A stretch of 64,000 bases of DNA from Ochotona curzoniae (GCF_017591425.1 NW_024466459.1:7130001-7194000); one strand, 5' to 3'; positions 1 to 12,599 are shown, numbered from the stretch's first letter. Program-made: numbers and translations. The notes: generated by a model not told the origin, from the sequence alone.

Positions 1-1663
1 AGACTCCCACCGGGTCCAAAACAACCCTGGGAGCATGGCCTAGGATGACACAGCCGCACAGCGAAGCAGCAGCAGTCACACGCAAACGAGGACATCTCCC
101 AAGCCCCCAGGCAGGACAAAAACTGCGCATCTCACAACCTACAGCCTGGGACTTCTGCTCCTTTACCATCGGCCTGAATGCAGCCACTTCTGTGTGAACC
201 AAGGACAAAAGGGCACCTGATTTCAAACCATTTATGTCAACACCTATATACCAACAAACCACAAGTGTAGGAAAGAGTAAGCCTAGAAGGCTTCCTGGAG
301 GAGGAACAAGGGAAAACAACAACTCTGGGTTTGGGTTAGCTTCACCAGGAAAAGGCTCCTTGTCTTTTCCTAGCCGTTGAAGAAGACAGCTCTCAGACTG
401 CCACTGTCTTAAAGTACCCACGTGTTTGACTTCAACAAGGTCACCAAGCAGTTCTTTGTGAAGCAAACCAGAGCCTGATGGTGCATGGTGGAGGCAGGCC
501 AGGCTCGGAGCAGGGGGCCCCAGGGAGTCACTAGGAGAGGGGCAGGCAGGTGTCCACAGAAGCACCGTTCCAGAGCGGCTGACTCACTGCACCCCCAAGC
601 CCTCTCCCTGCCACTTCCTGCATGATCGGTGCCAGCGCAGGAGGGCAGAGCGAAACAAGAGGCACTCGGGCTACTGAGAGGGTAGGGCAGGGAGGGTGGA
701 GAGGCCACCACACTGGGAGAGGCAGAGCAGGGCTGGGAGTGGGCAGGTCAAGCCTGGACGCGGGCCAGCAGCTGCAGGTCCAAGCTCCTGGATGCGATGC
801 AGGAGTCAGGGCCCCTTCTGGGCCTTCACAATACCACACAAGCGCTCTCTACCCAAAGACCCTGGAAGCAACTAGACCCCCACAGGAACAAAATCTCTGA
901 AAGCGTCCCTTCCCAGCCCAAGATTCCTGCACAACACCCCAAGCCGGCACAGCGATCCGTGTTCTTTGCATCTGGCCTGACGACCAGGAAATGCAGGATC
1001 TGCTGGGCTCGCACCCTGCGCACCTCCACCACACCTGCTGCTCCCCGCAGGTGAGTCAGCCACACGGGCCCTGCCCCTGCGGACTTGTCAGCTGCTTGGC
1101 TGCCGGCTCTCACGCACACCGGATGTCATCTGTCTACCCCTAGAGGACAAGCTGGTGCAGACCGCCTAGCCACTCGAGTTTTACTCGGAAGCAGCCAGGG
1201 AGGGGACAAAGATACAGCTCTCCCACTTCCACTCAGGGTCCCTTGATGACCCCGCAGTCCGATCCAGCTCTTGGTGCCGCCAGCAGGGAGCGGGCTGAGT
1301 TAACCCAGGAGGAAGGTGAAAGTGACTTCTTAGATTCACCCCCTCTCCACTTGCACCACAGTGCCATGGGATCCGAGAGCAGGTCTTGGATGATCTGAGC
1401 AAGGACGCCACCGGAACCCGGGCGAGCTGAACGAGGCCTGTGAGTGAGCTGGAAGTACCGCATCAGGACTGACGTGCTGCATCTGAGCACTGCACCTGCT
1501 GACATTCGAGGACACAGGGCAAAGGACGGAAATCCAGGCACTGTTTTGGCAACTGTCACAGGAACCCAGATAGACACCAAAATCATCAGCCTCCAGTCTG
1601 TAACAGGACAGCCTTCAAGCTAGCTAACGAACCTCAGAGTGGGCTGAGAGCACTGTATAACTT
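1..1663. other. Intergenic, nothing recognised
   Basis: Unique-looking sequence with moderate GC. Short open frames only, no splice-linked coding signal or repeat that I can name. Confidence 0.5.
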
Positions 1664-1905
1664 TGTATTTATTCCAAAAGCAGAGAAACACTGATGAAGA
1701 TGCCCATGGGCTGCTGCCTTTCCTCAAATGCTAAGAGGCCACCCAAAACCAGGGGCTGGGAACCCAATCCACCTGAGCGCCAGGGACCCAAGAACTCGAA
1801 CCATCACCACCACCTGCCAGGAAGGAAAGCCGGGACTCGACCCTGGACCCTGGCATCGAGGATGTGGGCACGCGATGCTGCCACAGTCGACCACACATTC
1901 GTGAA
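1664..1905 (-). mobile_element. CSINE, diverged
   Basis: Reverse-complement SINE starting with a TTTATT tail. The body resembles other copies around the CTGGGAACCC and GGGACTCGACCC blocks, and the head is degraded. Confidence 0.6.
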
Positions 1906-3349
1906 GGCTGAGCCTAAGGGACCTCCCAACAGTGCCTCTCTGGTGAGAAACGAGCACGCACACCACAGCAGCGGCGAGCCCAAGCCTTCCCCACATCGTG
2001 AGGCCCTCCTCCTCCTCCAAGCCGGCGGCAGGAAGCAGTTCAGGGGGGGTGGCCCCCCTGCACGTGAGGCTTGATTCTGATGTGCAGAGTCCATCTAGGA
2101 CATCTCACAGAGGCTGCCCTCCAAACGGTGGAGAAATCCTCCCGCGCCAAAGATCTCCCCAGCGCGTGACTTCTAAGGCTGACAGTGTGGCAATACCTGC
2201 GTGGCCAACAATAGGGGAATTGTCAAGCTGACTATGATTCAGTGCCTGCAGCAGGACACAGGACTGCACAGTCATTACACGAGGGAAGCATTCACATAAA
2301 ACTAAGGGGGGTGGGGGAGCAAAGTCTACATCATGTGCTGCCCGACCCAGACTGGAGCCCGCACATAAGGGGTCCAGCATAAGGGGTCCAGCGAGCCGCA
2401 AGCACCTGCTACGACCATGCTCTCCTGACAACACAGCCAACCCCATAAGTCTCACAACACGCCCCCACATGCAGGACCACAACTTTATAAATTTGCCCAA
2501 ATTCTCAGTGTTTCTATAGGGTCAGGGTAGGTTTTTTTGTTCTTTTTTCCTACTTGTTATATTGCAAGTTGTTTGTAATTTTTTTTTTTTAATAGAAGAG
2601 AGCGTGGGTTACTCTGAAAATCGAACAGTGTGGCTGGGGGGTGGAGGGGTGGTGCAGGGTCCCAGCTCAGCAGGATGCAAATGGGTCCAGCCCCAGATTC
2701 AGGGTGAACCGGGGAGCTGAGGCAGGAAGGGGGGGGACAAGGATCACAGGGAGGACAAGGATCAGAGGCTCCTGGGGGAGGAGGGGGTACCACAAACACC
2801 ACCTTCCCTCTCCCATCCCAACCTGGGCTGCCCAGCTTGCTATCTCACCAACAGGTGTTAGCACTAAGGGAGACCCCTGCCAGCAGCTAGGAGTGTGCTG
2901 TGCAGGAGGGAGGGGAGAGTGGACACGGACAGGGCTCAGACAATCCGGCAAGTGAGCCTGCAGGCAGCCCACGGGATGGGAGAGGGGTTGGCAGGGCTGG
3001 GAAAGCATCTTCAAGAGGAAGACCCTGGCGTTGGGGACAAGGGCCAAGAAGGAAGGGACCTTCCTTGTTTCTCTTGTACATCAGGGGTGGTAAGGAACAG
3101 TCAGTCATTCATTCAACAAACATTCACCCCACGCCCCACGAGAACCCGAGAACCCCGTAGCCCTAAGTGGGGTGCGGGGTAGGGAATCACGGAGGAGCTG
3201 AGAGAGGAGGAAGCTACGGACCCAGCAGCTCTAGGGAGGCTCCAGTCTCTGTCCACATCCTCCAGGAAACCTTTGCCAAGCACAGCTGCGAGCCCCAAGG
3301 GTAGGAGGGTGGCGGGAGCATGCCCAGGGCCACCTCCCCAGCGCCAATC
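1906..3349. other. Intergenic, nothing recognised
   Basis: It contains a 13-14-bp tandem (ATAAGGGGTCCAGC, about 2366-2392), a repeated AGGACAAGGATCA near 2740-2765, and poly-T runs near 2530 and 2580. Confidence 0.5.
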
Positions 3350-3832
3350 CAAACGCATCTCCGAGCTTCCGCTCCCGCGACCGCCCAGACCCAGTAAACG
3401 AAAACGCTCCCCAAAGTCCCCGGGCCCACGGAGCTCCCGTCGGACACCCAGTGTGCATACCCTGAGTCGTCAAGCGGCACGCGCCCGGCACCCACGGAGT
3501 CGGCGCGGCTCCCGGGGTAATAACGGGGTCCGGACGGCGACTAGTGCAAGGGGCGCAGGGGCCCGGGTCGCGCACGGGCGCGCTCCCCCAGAGACTCCGT
3601 CCAGGGGCGCGAGAGACTGAAGGACGAACCTCCAAAGCAACCCCAGGACGGGGACGGTCGCTGGCCACGGCGACGCCGGCGCCTCCGCTGCCTCCTCGAG
3701 GCAGAAGGGAGCCCTCGAGGAGAAGTCCATAGTTCCAAACGCAGAACCCCGAGACTTTCGAAAGCAACACGAGAGACCGAAGAAGCCGAGACCAAACGCG
3801 CAGCCAACTCCGCAAACCGCCGCCAAACTTAC

Positions 3833-4268
3833 CTGCAGCTAGGGACCCGGCTGCTCCAGAGGACGGATCCGCGCAGGACCGGCGCGAGGGCGCGGCTCTC
3901 TCACTCCCGGCTGATGGCACCAAGTAATAATCCACGCTATGGGTCCGGAGCCCCCCTACCCGTTGTCCCACCAAGGTCAAGGCGCCGCCACCGCGGCCTC
4001 TGCGCCCCGCTCAGGCGGGGGTCCCCGGGCGGCCGCATTGCGGTACCCCGGCGCCGAGCGCGCCCAGCCTGGAGCGCGGCTCCCACCGACGGCCCCTCGC
4101 CCGAGCCCAGCAAAGCGCCGAAGACAAATCCTCTCTCGGCCTCGGGTCTGCATGCCCGCGGGTTAGGGCGGCTTGGGAATGGCGCGAGAGCCGCGGAGCT
4201 GAGCGACAGCCCGAGCCGCGGCCTCCAGGAGCCACACGCAGCCCGCACACCCACGCCGCTTCTGCGCT
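3833..4268 (-). ncRNA. Candidate first exon of a minus-strand transcript, probably lncRNA
   Basis: It is bounded on the left by an ideal splice donor (CTGCAG then GTAAGT; GT at 3832-3831) and on the right by the start expected from the TATA box. Open frames cross it but none resembles a protein I know; frames are commonly long in GC-rich DNA. The position, about 31 kb beyond the SLC39A11 stop and on the same strand, fits the human lncRNA-rich interval toward SOX9 (LINC00511/LINC00673), but homology cannot be shown from here. Downstream exons would be near or beyond the left edge. Confidence 0.5.
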
Positions 4269-4293
4269 CTGCACGCCGCGGGGCCATTCGGCC

Positions 4294-4300
4294 CTTATAG
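4294..4300 (-). promoter_or_regulatory. TATA box of the island A promoter
   Basis: The minus strand reads CTATAAGG here, flanked by GC-rich DNA. A start site 25-30 bp downstream would fall near 4268. GC boxes (GGCGGG type) lie just upstream on the same strand. Confidence 0.6.
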
Positions 4301-4360
4301 AGCCGCGGGGGCCGGCGCGGGGCGGGCCGAGCGCCGAGGGCCGGGCGAGGCCGAACAGCT

Positions 4361-4377
4361 CCCTGGGACTTGTAGTT
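4361..4377 (-). promoter_or_regulatory. ZNF143/Staf-type binding site
   Basis: The minus strand reads AACTACAAGTCCCAGGG, matching the ACTACAA-TCCCAG core of the ZNF143 (SBS) promoter element. It sits about 65 bp upstream of the TATA box, a usual distance for this factor in CpG-island promoters. Confidence 0.6.
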
Positions 4378-4711
4378 CGGCCTGCCCAGTCACCGCCAAG
4401 GGGAATGGTGGGGGTCGCCGCAGCAGTCCCGTTGGAAGAGGAGGCTGAGATACCCGCTCTCGAGGTCACCGCTGCCAGGTCTGTCGAGCTCTGCGGGCGA
4501 AAAGTGGGTCACTCTGGCCCCTGCCCGCCCTCCCTAGCGAGTGACAAAATCCAGGTTAAAATTGCAGCTCCCACCTGGCCACTAATTGGCCGTGTGATTT
4601 TTAAAGAGGAATGCATTGCCGGTGTGTGCCTGGGTAGCCTCCATTCCGACACAGACAGCGTTGGATTCCACTTCTGAATGGACCTGACCACCCCCAGCTT
4701 GAACGTGGACA

Positions 4712-4974
4712 GCTGCCGTTCTCTATGTATGTGAAAGAGGAAGAGAGAGACCCCTACCCCACAAATGCCCACAACAGCTGGGGCTGAGTCACGCCAAATG
4801 CTGAATACATGGATGCAGGGACCGGGTTCTTGAGCCATCACCTGTCACCCCCCAGGTTGTGCTTTGGCAGGGAGCTTGAATGAGGAGCAGGCCCCGGACT
4901 CCAACCAAGGACCTCTGATGGCAGATGGAAGTGTCCCCACGGGGGGGTCTTAATCGCTGCACCAAACACCTCCC
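4712..4974 (-). mobile_element. CSINE
   Basis: Its minus-strand head reads GGTGTTTGGTGCAGCGATTAA. The GA-rich block near 4736-4752 corresponds to the usual CT-rich stretch before the tail. Confidence 0.75.
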
Positions 4975-6780
4975 CCACTCCTGGTCTTCAACCTGAACAC
5001 CTGTGCTTTCCTTCCGTTTGTTAAGGACTAAGCAAATTTGGCTTCACACTCTATGCTCGCCAAAGACTGCTTCCCTGACACTTACCCCAGACCCCCACCC
5101 ACCCAGATTGAAAGTCTTGGAGCTGGCCCTGCCCACGTTCAGGCTTCAGTGTTCCCAGCCATCTTGTCATTATTCCACTCCCTCTGCTGGGCACTGCTGA
5201 CCCCCAGGACCATGGCGGCAGGCCTTCCAGTCACAGACCCTTGTCCAGCAGGGAGCAGAAGTGACGTGGTGCTATCTAGGACGATGTTGAGGGCTGGGGT
5301 CTGAGCTGCATCTGGAAGCACTCGGCAAGGGGTGGGCCAGCAAAGGGGCACAAGCCCTAAGAAGGGAGGGCAGAGAGTTGTCTGCCTGGAGCAACGGTGT
5401 GGGGATTAGAAAAGGTGGCTTGCAGGGCAGGAACAGAGGGCTTTGGGTGACGTGCCCAGGGCTGCCAACAAAGAGTGCCACATAATGGGGGGCTGCGGAA
5501 GACAGAACTTTATCGCCTCACCAGTTAGGAGGAAGTCCAAAATCAATGTCAGCAGGAATGGTTGTTTCTGAGGATGGTGAGCCAGCCCCGGACCCCTGCT
5601 TGCTGGTGACCTTCACCTTGTAGCTGGATTACCCCAATCCTCAACTTTCCATTAGCCTACTCCTTGTGTCTGGTCTCCATGTGTGTCTTTCCCTCCTCCC
5701 AACATTTCTTTTACCAGCCTATTGGGCGAAGGGCTCTTGATCAGCTACACCTGCAGTAACTGATGGCCCGATCATCCAAGATTACCAAAGAGTAGGATTT
5801 CCACGTGTTTGTTGGTGTGAGGAAGAATTCAACCCAAATGGACCTTGCTTCCTGGCAACATGCACTGTGGCTAACCAGTCCTTCTGCTAAGCGTAAGTGT
5901 TGATCAAGTGACCACAGGTTTGTTGAGGCTGAGATACCAGAAGAGGCCCCAGGAAGGCTGGCCAAGGGCACCATGCTCTCAGGAACAAGGCATCCGTGTT
6001 GAACGTGCCGGGAGGCACACTGGCTGTGTCCCCAAGGGAAGGGAAGTGATCCCAGGAGCGCAGGGGACAGTGCAGAGAGGGTTTGGGTCACTGTTTCCAT
6101 TTTATAGTCACAATTTTCATTTCTGCTTTTTCTAGGACCTTCCTCCTTAGAATGCCAGGGAGAAGCCCTCAGTGTCACTGCTAGGAACTCTTCACCTACT
6201 GTCTACCTTGCCCAGAGAGGAGGGTTCCACAGCAAGGCAAGGAAAGGGACAACTGGTCACCTCCAAATCAAATGCACACCTGTTGCCAACTCCAGGCGGT
6301 TGCCTTGTTCCTGCATTTCACTCCATTCCGGCCCCTAGTCTCCCTGAATTCTTCTACAGCAAACATTAGCTACTGGAATGACTCAAAGAAAACACATACA
6401 CGTAAGGAATCATGTCTTCCTATGGGTTTGGAATTGATTTTCTGCAACAAAGCTGGGACTGTCTCCTCCTTGCTCAAAAGCCCACTGGGCACACCAGCAG
6501 GAACCTTGTTTGGCTTCAGATGGATACACAGACAGCAGTATTTGCAGGCGTGAGCACGTGATGGCATAGCACACACACACTCGCGTCTCCTGGCTCTCTC
6601 TGCTAAGGCAAGCAGTAACATTCAGCCAGCAATGGGCACTTGATCTAGGAGCTCCACAGAATATATTTGTTTCTAATGTCATTGAATTGAGAAAAGGAAG
6701 CGGAGGTACTAGAGAACCTAGGACAGGATCAGGCCATATACAAGACAAGCCTGAGGTGTGTTATAGTGCCGAGAGCCAGA
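4975..6780. other. Intergenic, nothing recognised
   Basis: No named repeat, exon or RNA gene seen. Confidence 0.45.
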
Positions 6781-6789
6781 ACACACGCG

Positions 6790-6824
<35 letters not shown>

Positions 6825-6825
6825 T
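6781..6825 (+). repeat. (CA)n microsatellite
   Basis: Nearly pure AC dinucleotides, with a CGCGC interruption at the left. Confidence 0.97.
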
Positions 6826-7704
6826 CAATGATGTGAGAATGACAGAGGCATCCTGAAACCAACTGAAGAGCTGCCTGTGGCCAAAGCTGGGGCAATGATG
6901 GAAGCACTCAAGCGACTACAATGGCATCACACTCTAATCCAGACATTAAATCCACATGCGCTGGTGTGTGCCAATGCCATTGACCGCATGAAGATTCATG
7001 CAAGGGGGAAATGAACAACTCTTGCAGTCAGGGGTGGAGGGAGGCAATGTCTCCACTGCTGACAGGTGGGTTGCACACAGAGATTCCCTCCCTGAGGACC
7101 CAGGGGCAGGGGGAAGGAGCAAAGACTCCTGGCCATCTAGTCATGAGAAAATCCTCAGACCAGTCCCTCCCAGGCAATCCCTCCAACCACCAAGGCCATA
7201 AAGCAGGGAGGGTGTGAGGTGCCGTCAGAGCTCAGACGAGGCTAAGGAATCCTGTCCCTAAATGCTCTTCCATGGCTGGCATCCTGGACCACGAGAAGGA
7301 CGCCAGATACGACGGGAGGAAGGAAATCTGCACATGAGGACTTTGGTTGAAAATGATGCCCCTTCGTGGATTTGTAACTTTTACAGGTGCATCCTACTCT
7401 CTCTCTTTCTTTCACACAGAAGCAAAATGTTTTAAGCTAGTGCAGGTCCTCACATTGCGAGCATCTTCAGGTGAACACTCTACACTTTATTTTGCACGTG
7501 GGCGTGCCCAAACATGTTATTCTAGTTCAGAAAACACTTCCGACTCACAAACACTCAGATATAAGTCTCACCCACAGTGCTCCTCCCACAAGTCAAGTAT
7601 TACAGCAAGCCCTCTGCCAAGCTGGGAGCGTTCACAGGCCAGCATCACTCTGCCGATTAACATTTGCAATGGTTTGTGGCATGTCAGGGGATAAAAGTGG
7701 TGCT
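6826..7704. other. Intergenic, nothing recognised
   Basis: Non-coding unique sequence. No motif stands out. Confidence 0.45.
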
Positions 7705-7822
7705 GTCATCACCCTTAATGGAGAGGCACAGAGACAAAGAGCTTCCGTCCACTGGTTCACTCCCCCAGATGCCTGTAACAGCAAAAAGGCGGCACTGGGA
7801 ACTCCAGCGAGGTATCCTGAAA
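7705..7822 (-). mobile_element. CSINE fragment
   Basis: Only the tail-proximal half is seen (GGCACAGAGACAAAGAGCTTCC, CTGGTTCACTCCCCCAGATGCC blocks). The head is missing. Confidence 0.65.
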
Positions 7823-7887
7823 GGGTGGCAGAAATCTGACGGCTCGAGCCATCCTCGCTGCTCCTTTCTTTTCTAACATATAAAAAG

Positions 7888-8153
7888 TGGTTTATTTCTT
7901 TGTTTTCTTTCAGGGAGAGGAGACAAATAATGAGAATCTCTCATTCTTGGCTGACACCCCTCAGATACCTCTAACAGTCAGAGCTGGGCGAGGTTGAAGC
8001 CAGGAGCTCCATTCAGATCTTTAGCAGGGGAACCAGGCAGAGAACCAGGCCCTTGTGGCATCATCTGCTTCCTGCCAGGGTGCACCTTAGCAGGAAGCAG
8101 CAGTCAGGAATCAAACAGGTGCTCCACCATGCGTGGGAGGAGGCCATCTTAAT
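7888..8153 (-). mobile_element. CSINE
   Basis: Inverted copy, from TTTATTTC tail through GAAGCCAGGAGCTCC to an old head with CAGGTGCTCCACC. Confidence 0.7.
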
Positions 8154-9369
8154 GAATGTGCCCAATGCCCACCCCTAAGTTTGCTTCCTTTGCAGGACAG
8201 ACAGAAGGAGTGAGTAACAAAGTGACTGCCGAGTGTGTTAAGAGCAATAAAGGATGTCAATTTAGGTTACCATGGAAGAGAAAAGCTCTTCTGAGGAAGG
8301 GTCCATTTCCCAGCAAATCGGGCCATCATTCATGGGTGGACATGCCTTATGTCTGATACAGCAATGGAGTCGGCAGCTGCCTGGGCCAGCTGGACCTTCG
8401 GCACAGATGGGCAGGTTTGATTAAAATGTAATGCACAGGTGACCGAGCAAAAGCTGGGGTGTAGAAAGGAAGAATGAGTTAGAAAGGATGCCACAGCATC
8501 ACAAAGCCTCACACTTTAGTGCTGTGGGCCCGTCGGAGCAGGTGTACCGGTCCCACTCCCAGGTGGAAGGTGACAGCCAGCTCTGAGGCTGCTCAGCTGA
8601 GACTCCACCTTTCCACACACACACACAGAGGAATGCAGCTGGCCACAGGGAACCCCAGAGCCCTAGGCTTGCCGCATGAGGCATGTGAGACTTGGAACCC
8701 ATCTGGAATAAGCCCCCTCCCACTCACAGAACAGCGGACAGGTGCGGCAACACCTGCAGCGGAATGGGGAGCGTGCGAGGAAGGGAAGGAGCAGAGAGGA
8801 GCAGGACTCCTCCACTCCGGGAAACTTTGGAAATTCTGCCTCCACCCCCCACCAAGGAGCTTGGAGAGAGGAGCTAACAATGGCCAGCACGTGCATCTAA
8901 GCCCGTCCCCTGCCCATGGAGCAAGTCCACTGTTACACCATCCTGTACAGGTGGGAGAACTGGCCTAGAAAGACAGGAGACCTTCACTTAAATCAGGCAG
9001 TGGGTACACACCTGAGCCAGGTTGGGGCTCTAGTTCTTCTAGCTGCACAGCCTGTGACCCAGGTCTTGTAGTGGAAAGGTGTCTGAGCCAGCTTGGAGCT
9101 CTGCGGCCCAGACCCAGGGTGGACAGGTGCTTGAGCTGACCAGTGGGTTTTCCCCTAACAGCACTGTCTCCCTGTTGGCCAGACCTCAGCCGGTCTTGAA
9201 GAAATCTCAGCTGGAAGAAGGGGGTGGTTCCAGATCAGATGCAATGAGCAGAACCTGGGTTTCCAGTTGGAAAGTAAGTGATTGTCTTTGACAAGCTCAT
9301 GAGCCATGAAGCTCTTTCGTGGTCTCCAGAGAATAGGTGACAGCTGATGAGAAAGAATCACAAACTACC
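8154..9369. other. Intergenic, nothing firm
   Basis: A weak MIR-like stretch near 8925-9030 (GTACAGGTGGGAGAACTGG) and a short AC run at 8616. Nothing else. Confidence 0.45.
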
Positions 9370-9595
9370 ACATTTTCATGCATTCATTCCATTAAACATA
9401 CATTAAGAGGCTTCTAGATGCCAAGCCCAGAGCAAGGAAATATGATGGAAAAATTATTCTACAGCCTGGAAGCAGAAGGCAACGCATTCTGCATTTCATT
9501 TTGTAGAGGTAGGAAGTGGGACACAAAGAGGGCAAGCAACTCACTTAGGGTCACACAGCGAGGCAGCAACAAGCCCGCCACAAGTCATAGGGTAG
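9370..9595 (-). repeat. MIR
   Basis: Old tRNA-derived SINE in reverse: TTCATTTTGTAGAGGTAGGAAG then CTCACTTAGGGTCACACAGC. Confidence 0.7.
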
Positions 9596-10329
9596 CTCCT
9601 GTCAGTTAAGCCTGTCAGCAGTGGGCCATCAGATGAAAGGCATGGACTCATCAGGCTCAACCTCATAGCCCTGTTCCGCGGAGCCAGCTTGCTGAGGCCT
9701 GTTGTCAGGGTCCCCCTGTGGATGTTCTTGGGAAAAAAACAATCCCTGATGTTTAGGCAGACATCAACCACCATGCAGGGGAGCACCTTGGAGACAACAA
9801 GCCCCCATCCACTGACGCTCCTGGATGAAGTGGGGACAGTGCCCCTCCCCACAACAAGGCCTTGGTCCATGTTCCTATAACCCCCCCGACAACCAAAGCT
9901 GCACCTCAACAGCTTATTATCAGATCACCTGTGACGTCACAGGGGCCATCTCCTAGCCAAAGAAAGTGAATCTGATGTACCCAGGAGCACGAGTTGATGG
10001 ACATTGAGCCCCTGACCCAGCAGATCACGACCTGACTTCAGGGTTAGATGAGAAGGAGAAATGCAGCCCTCAGGTGAGCCCACCTGGTTGCAAGCAAGCC
10101 AGGATCAGATCATCAAAAGTGTGACACTGGAACTGCACCTATTGGCCTCCTAGTCTAACTCCGTGTTAGTTTCAGGTCAGGGAAGCAGCACCTTAAACTC
10201 TTCACGGATGCTTGTGTGTTCTGACCTCCGCCTCCTTGGAATGTGACACCCCCCCCCCCAGCCTCTCTGGTCCCAGAGAGAGCACGCTTCACCTTCCAAT
10301 GTTTGTCAGATGCTGACAGAGCAAACACA

Positions 10330-10500
10330 TCCCCACTAGTTGGTGGTGTTCTGTGTGTGAAGTGTGTAGAGGCTCTCTCACCTCATCCCCTCAATTGATG
10401 GTGCAATTAAACCCATTTCGCAGATGGGAAAATCAGAATGAGGCCCAGAGTGATTGACCTGGGATTATTGGAGTAATCAGCAGAGAGCCAGGTCCCCCAA
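10330..10500 (-). repeat. MIR
   Basis: Reverse MIR core with CCCATTTCGCAGATGGGAAA. Confidence 0.6.
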
Positions 10501-10599
10501 AGAGAAGCCACTGGGAGCCACACTGCCCGTGCCCACTGCCCATGTCCCTGCCAACTGCCCATGCCCACGCCTGTGCCCGTGCCCAGCACCAAAGAGTTT

Positions 10600-10760
10600 T
10601 ATTTTTTATCCTGTTCTACTTTTCTTTCTCCATGGCATTTACCAGCTGCTGGCAGCTGAAATAATTTATTATTAATATATCATGCTTATTATTTATTGCA
10701 GGGCTGGGGAAGTTTTTTTTTTTTTAATTTCTGCTATAAATTTAAGGAAATTCTAATCTG
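10600..10760. promoter_or_regulatory. AT-rich candidate conserved element 1
   Basis: Repeat-free AT-rich block with clustered homeodomain-type TTATTA/TTAATA cores between 10661 and 10696, and an E-box-like CAGCTGCTGGCAGCTG upstream. No gene is near. Only a guess that it is an enhancer. Confidence 0.25.
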
Positions 10761-11172
10761 TCCTGTGGTTGCCTTGGCAGGGCAGGACCCAGTGATTTCC
10801 TGGGATTTTGTGGGTTGGATATTCCCCACCTCTGGTTTATGGCCTGTGGGAGCAGAGTTCTCTGACTACCCTATGCACTCACTCAGCACCGTGTGCAGCC
10901 CAGACTTGACACTAACTATAGATTTATTGAAATAATTGACTGGCTAAGGCGTGGACCCACTTCTTTGGTTATTAGTTCAACTTGCGTTTTTATTGAAATG
11001 CATACTGAATAGATATGTGTGTGTGTTTGTTGAGTGTCGAACTAGTTTGTGTAACTAAAATGTGGATTCTAGAACAGGCGTCTACCTCACCTTGTGCCTG
11101 AACCCCAGCTGTGTCACTGCTAAACAACAGCTTCCATAGCTCATAAAACATGGCCAGTTATAGAATTCCTGG

Positions 11173-11205
11173 GGTGTGTGTGTGTGTATGAGAGAGAGAG
11201 AGAGA
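11173..11205 (+). repeat. (TG)n(AG)n microsatellite
   Basis: TG units followed by AG units, just upstream of an inverted CSINE. Confidence 0.95.
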
Positions 11206-11221
11206 AACAAAGCAATGTATT

Positions 11222-11512
11222 TTTCAGTTTATTTATTTGAAAGGCAGAGTTGCAGGCAAAGAAGAAAAGACAGAGAGAAATCTTCCATCTGCTTGTTCAC
11301 CTCCCAAACAGCCACAGCAACCAGGGCTGGACTACGTGGAAACCAGGAGCTTTTTCTGGCTCTCCCGCAGGAGAGCAGGGACCCAAAGACTTAGGCCATC
11401 TCCTGCTGGGAGTTGGATTTGCAGTGGACTAATCCAGGAGCTGGATTGATGGTTACATGGGATGTTAGCACCTCAAGCTGTGGCTTAATCCGCTATAGCA
11501 CAGTGTCAGCTC
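11222..11512 (-). mobile_element. CSINE
   Basis: Inverted copy next to a TG/AG microsatellite. The TTTATTTATTTGAAAGGCAGAG tail junction is clear, and the head (CTGTGCTATAGCGGATTAA on minus) is readable. Confidence 0.85.
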
Positions 11513-12049
11513 CGAGACAATGTATTTACAATAGCATGGTAGGAAGTGTGATTCCAATGAATATCTGCTATTATTACCATTTTTTGAGGAAAGAGAAGAG
11601 GATGAAAGAAGCCAAGGGAAAAACAGGAAGGAGGGGATCAAGCGAGAACAGAGAGGGAGGGCAGGTGAGGGCAGTGCAAGGCAACAGCAGAGGAAGGAAG
11701 CCTAGGTGCTTGTTGCAGCTGGGACCACAGTGCAGGTCCTGTGGCAGCCTGGGCTGCATGGACAGGCATTGTCCCCAGGCGAGGGCGAAGGAGTCAGAAG
11801 AAGGCAGCTGCCCCTCACTCCCCTCCAGAGCTCCTGCCAAGATGAGGAGCTAATGCAGCCTGCTGGGCCAGAGCAGCCAGGCAGCAGTGAGCCCAGAATG
11901 GGACAGGAGCAAGAGTCTCCCCCAGCGTCAGCCCTGGCACTTCGCAGATTCAAGTTCTGATGTGTCCTACATCTCCCACATGCTGTGGGGGCTCCCCCGG
12001 CCGAAGGGAAACACTCCGTTCCATTGATCAAGGTGTTGTGTGTGAGGAC

Positions 12050-12215
12050 ACTTCAGCACGCTTGTGGAAAAGGCAATTTCAAAATAAGAATACGTGAATA
12101 CAACATTAAAACAAAATCTGTGCACAATACATACTATGGAAGGATTAGTTGTGGTTCCTAACAGTTTTGCACCAAAATAAGCTGTAATTGTATTTTCCAC
12201 ATACTGTTTGAACAG
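12050..12215 (-). mobile_element. L1 3' end fragment
   Basis: AT-rich with TTTTGCACCAAAATAAGC, the inverted GGTGCAAAA block seen at L1 3' ends. A CSINE follows within 70 bp. Confidence 0.4.
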
Positions 12216-12278
12216 CCCTGGTCCGACATGCCATGTTTCTCTCCTAAGCTCCTGGTTGGCACATAAAAATGTATTCAG

Positions 12279-12592
12279 GAGCCAGTACAGTGGCTCAATA
12301 GGCTAGTCTTCAGCCTGTGGTGCCAGCATCCCATCGGGGCGCCAGTTCATGTCCTGTCTACTCCACTTCTGATCCAGTTCCCTGCTTATGGTCTGGAAAA
12401 GCAGCAAGGGATGGCTCAGGTCTTCGGGACCCTGCAGTCACATGGGAGACCAGGAAGAAGCTTCACGGCTCCTGGCTTCAGACCAACTCAGCTCCTCGAT
12501 GGTTGAGGCCAGCTGGGGAGTGAGCCAGCAGATGGAAGGTCTCTTGGCTCCTCCTTCTCTCTCTGTAAAATCTTTCAAGTAAATAAATCTTT
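12279..12592 (+). mobile_element. CSINE
   Basis: Full-length copy with head CAGTGGCTCAATAGGCTAG and tail AAGTAAATAAATCTTT. Confidence 0.88.
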
Positions 12593-12599
12593 GGCAGGA

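Larger units (their letters stand above)
3350..4480. promoter_or_regulatory. CpG island A
   Basis: A GC-rich stretch of about 1.1 kb with many CpG dinucleotides and GC boxes, set in ordinary CpG-poor DNA. It contains no recognised repeat. It overlaps a TATA box, a ZNF143-type site and a splice donor, all on the minus strand, so it is probably the promoter and first exon of a minus-strand transcript. Confidence 0.85.

Noticed and set aside
3231..3980. 249-codon open frame on the minus strand in CpG island A
   Set aside because: GC-rich DNA has few stop codons; the product is low complexity (Arg, Ser, Gly, Ala rich), it crosses the predicted splice donor and resembles no known protein.
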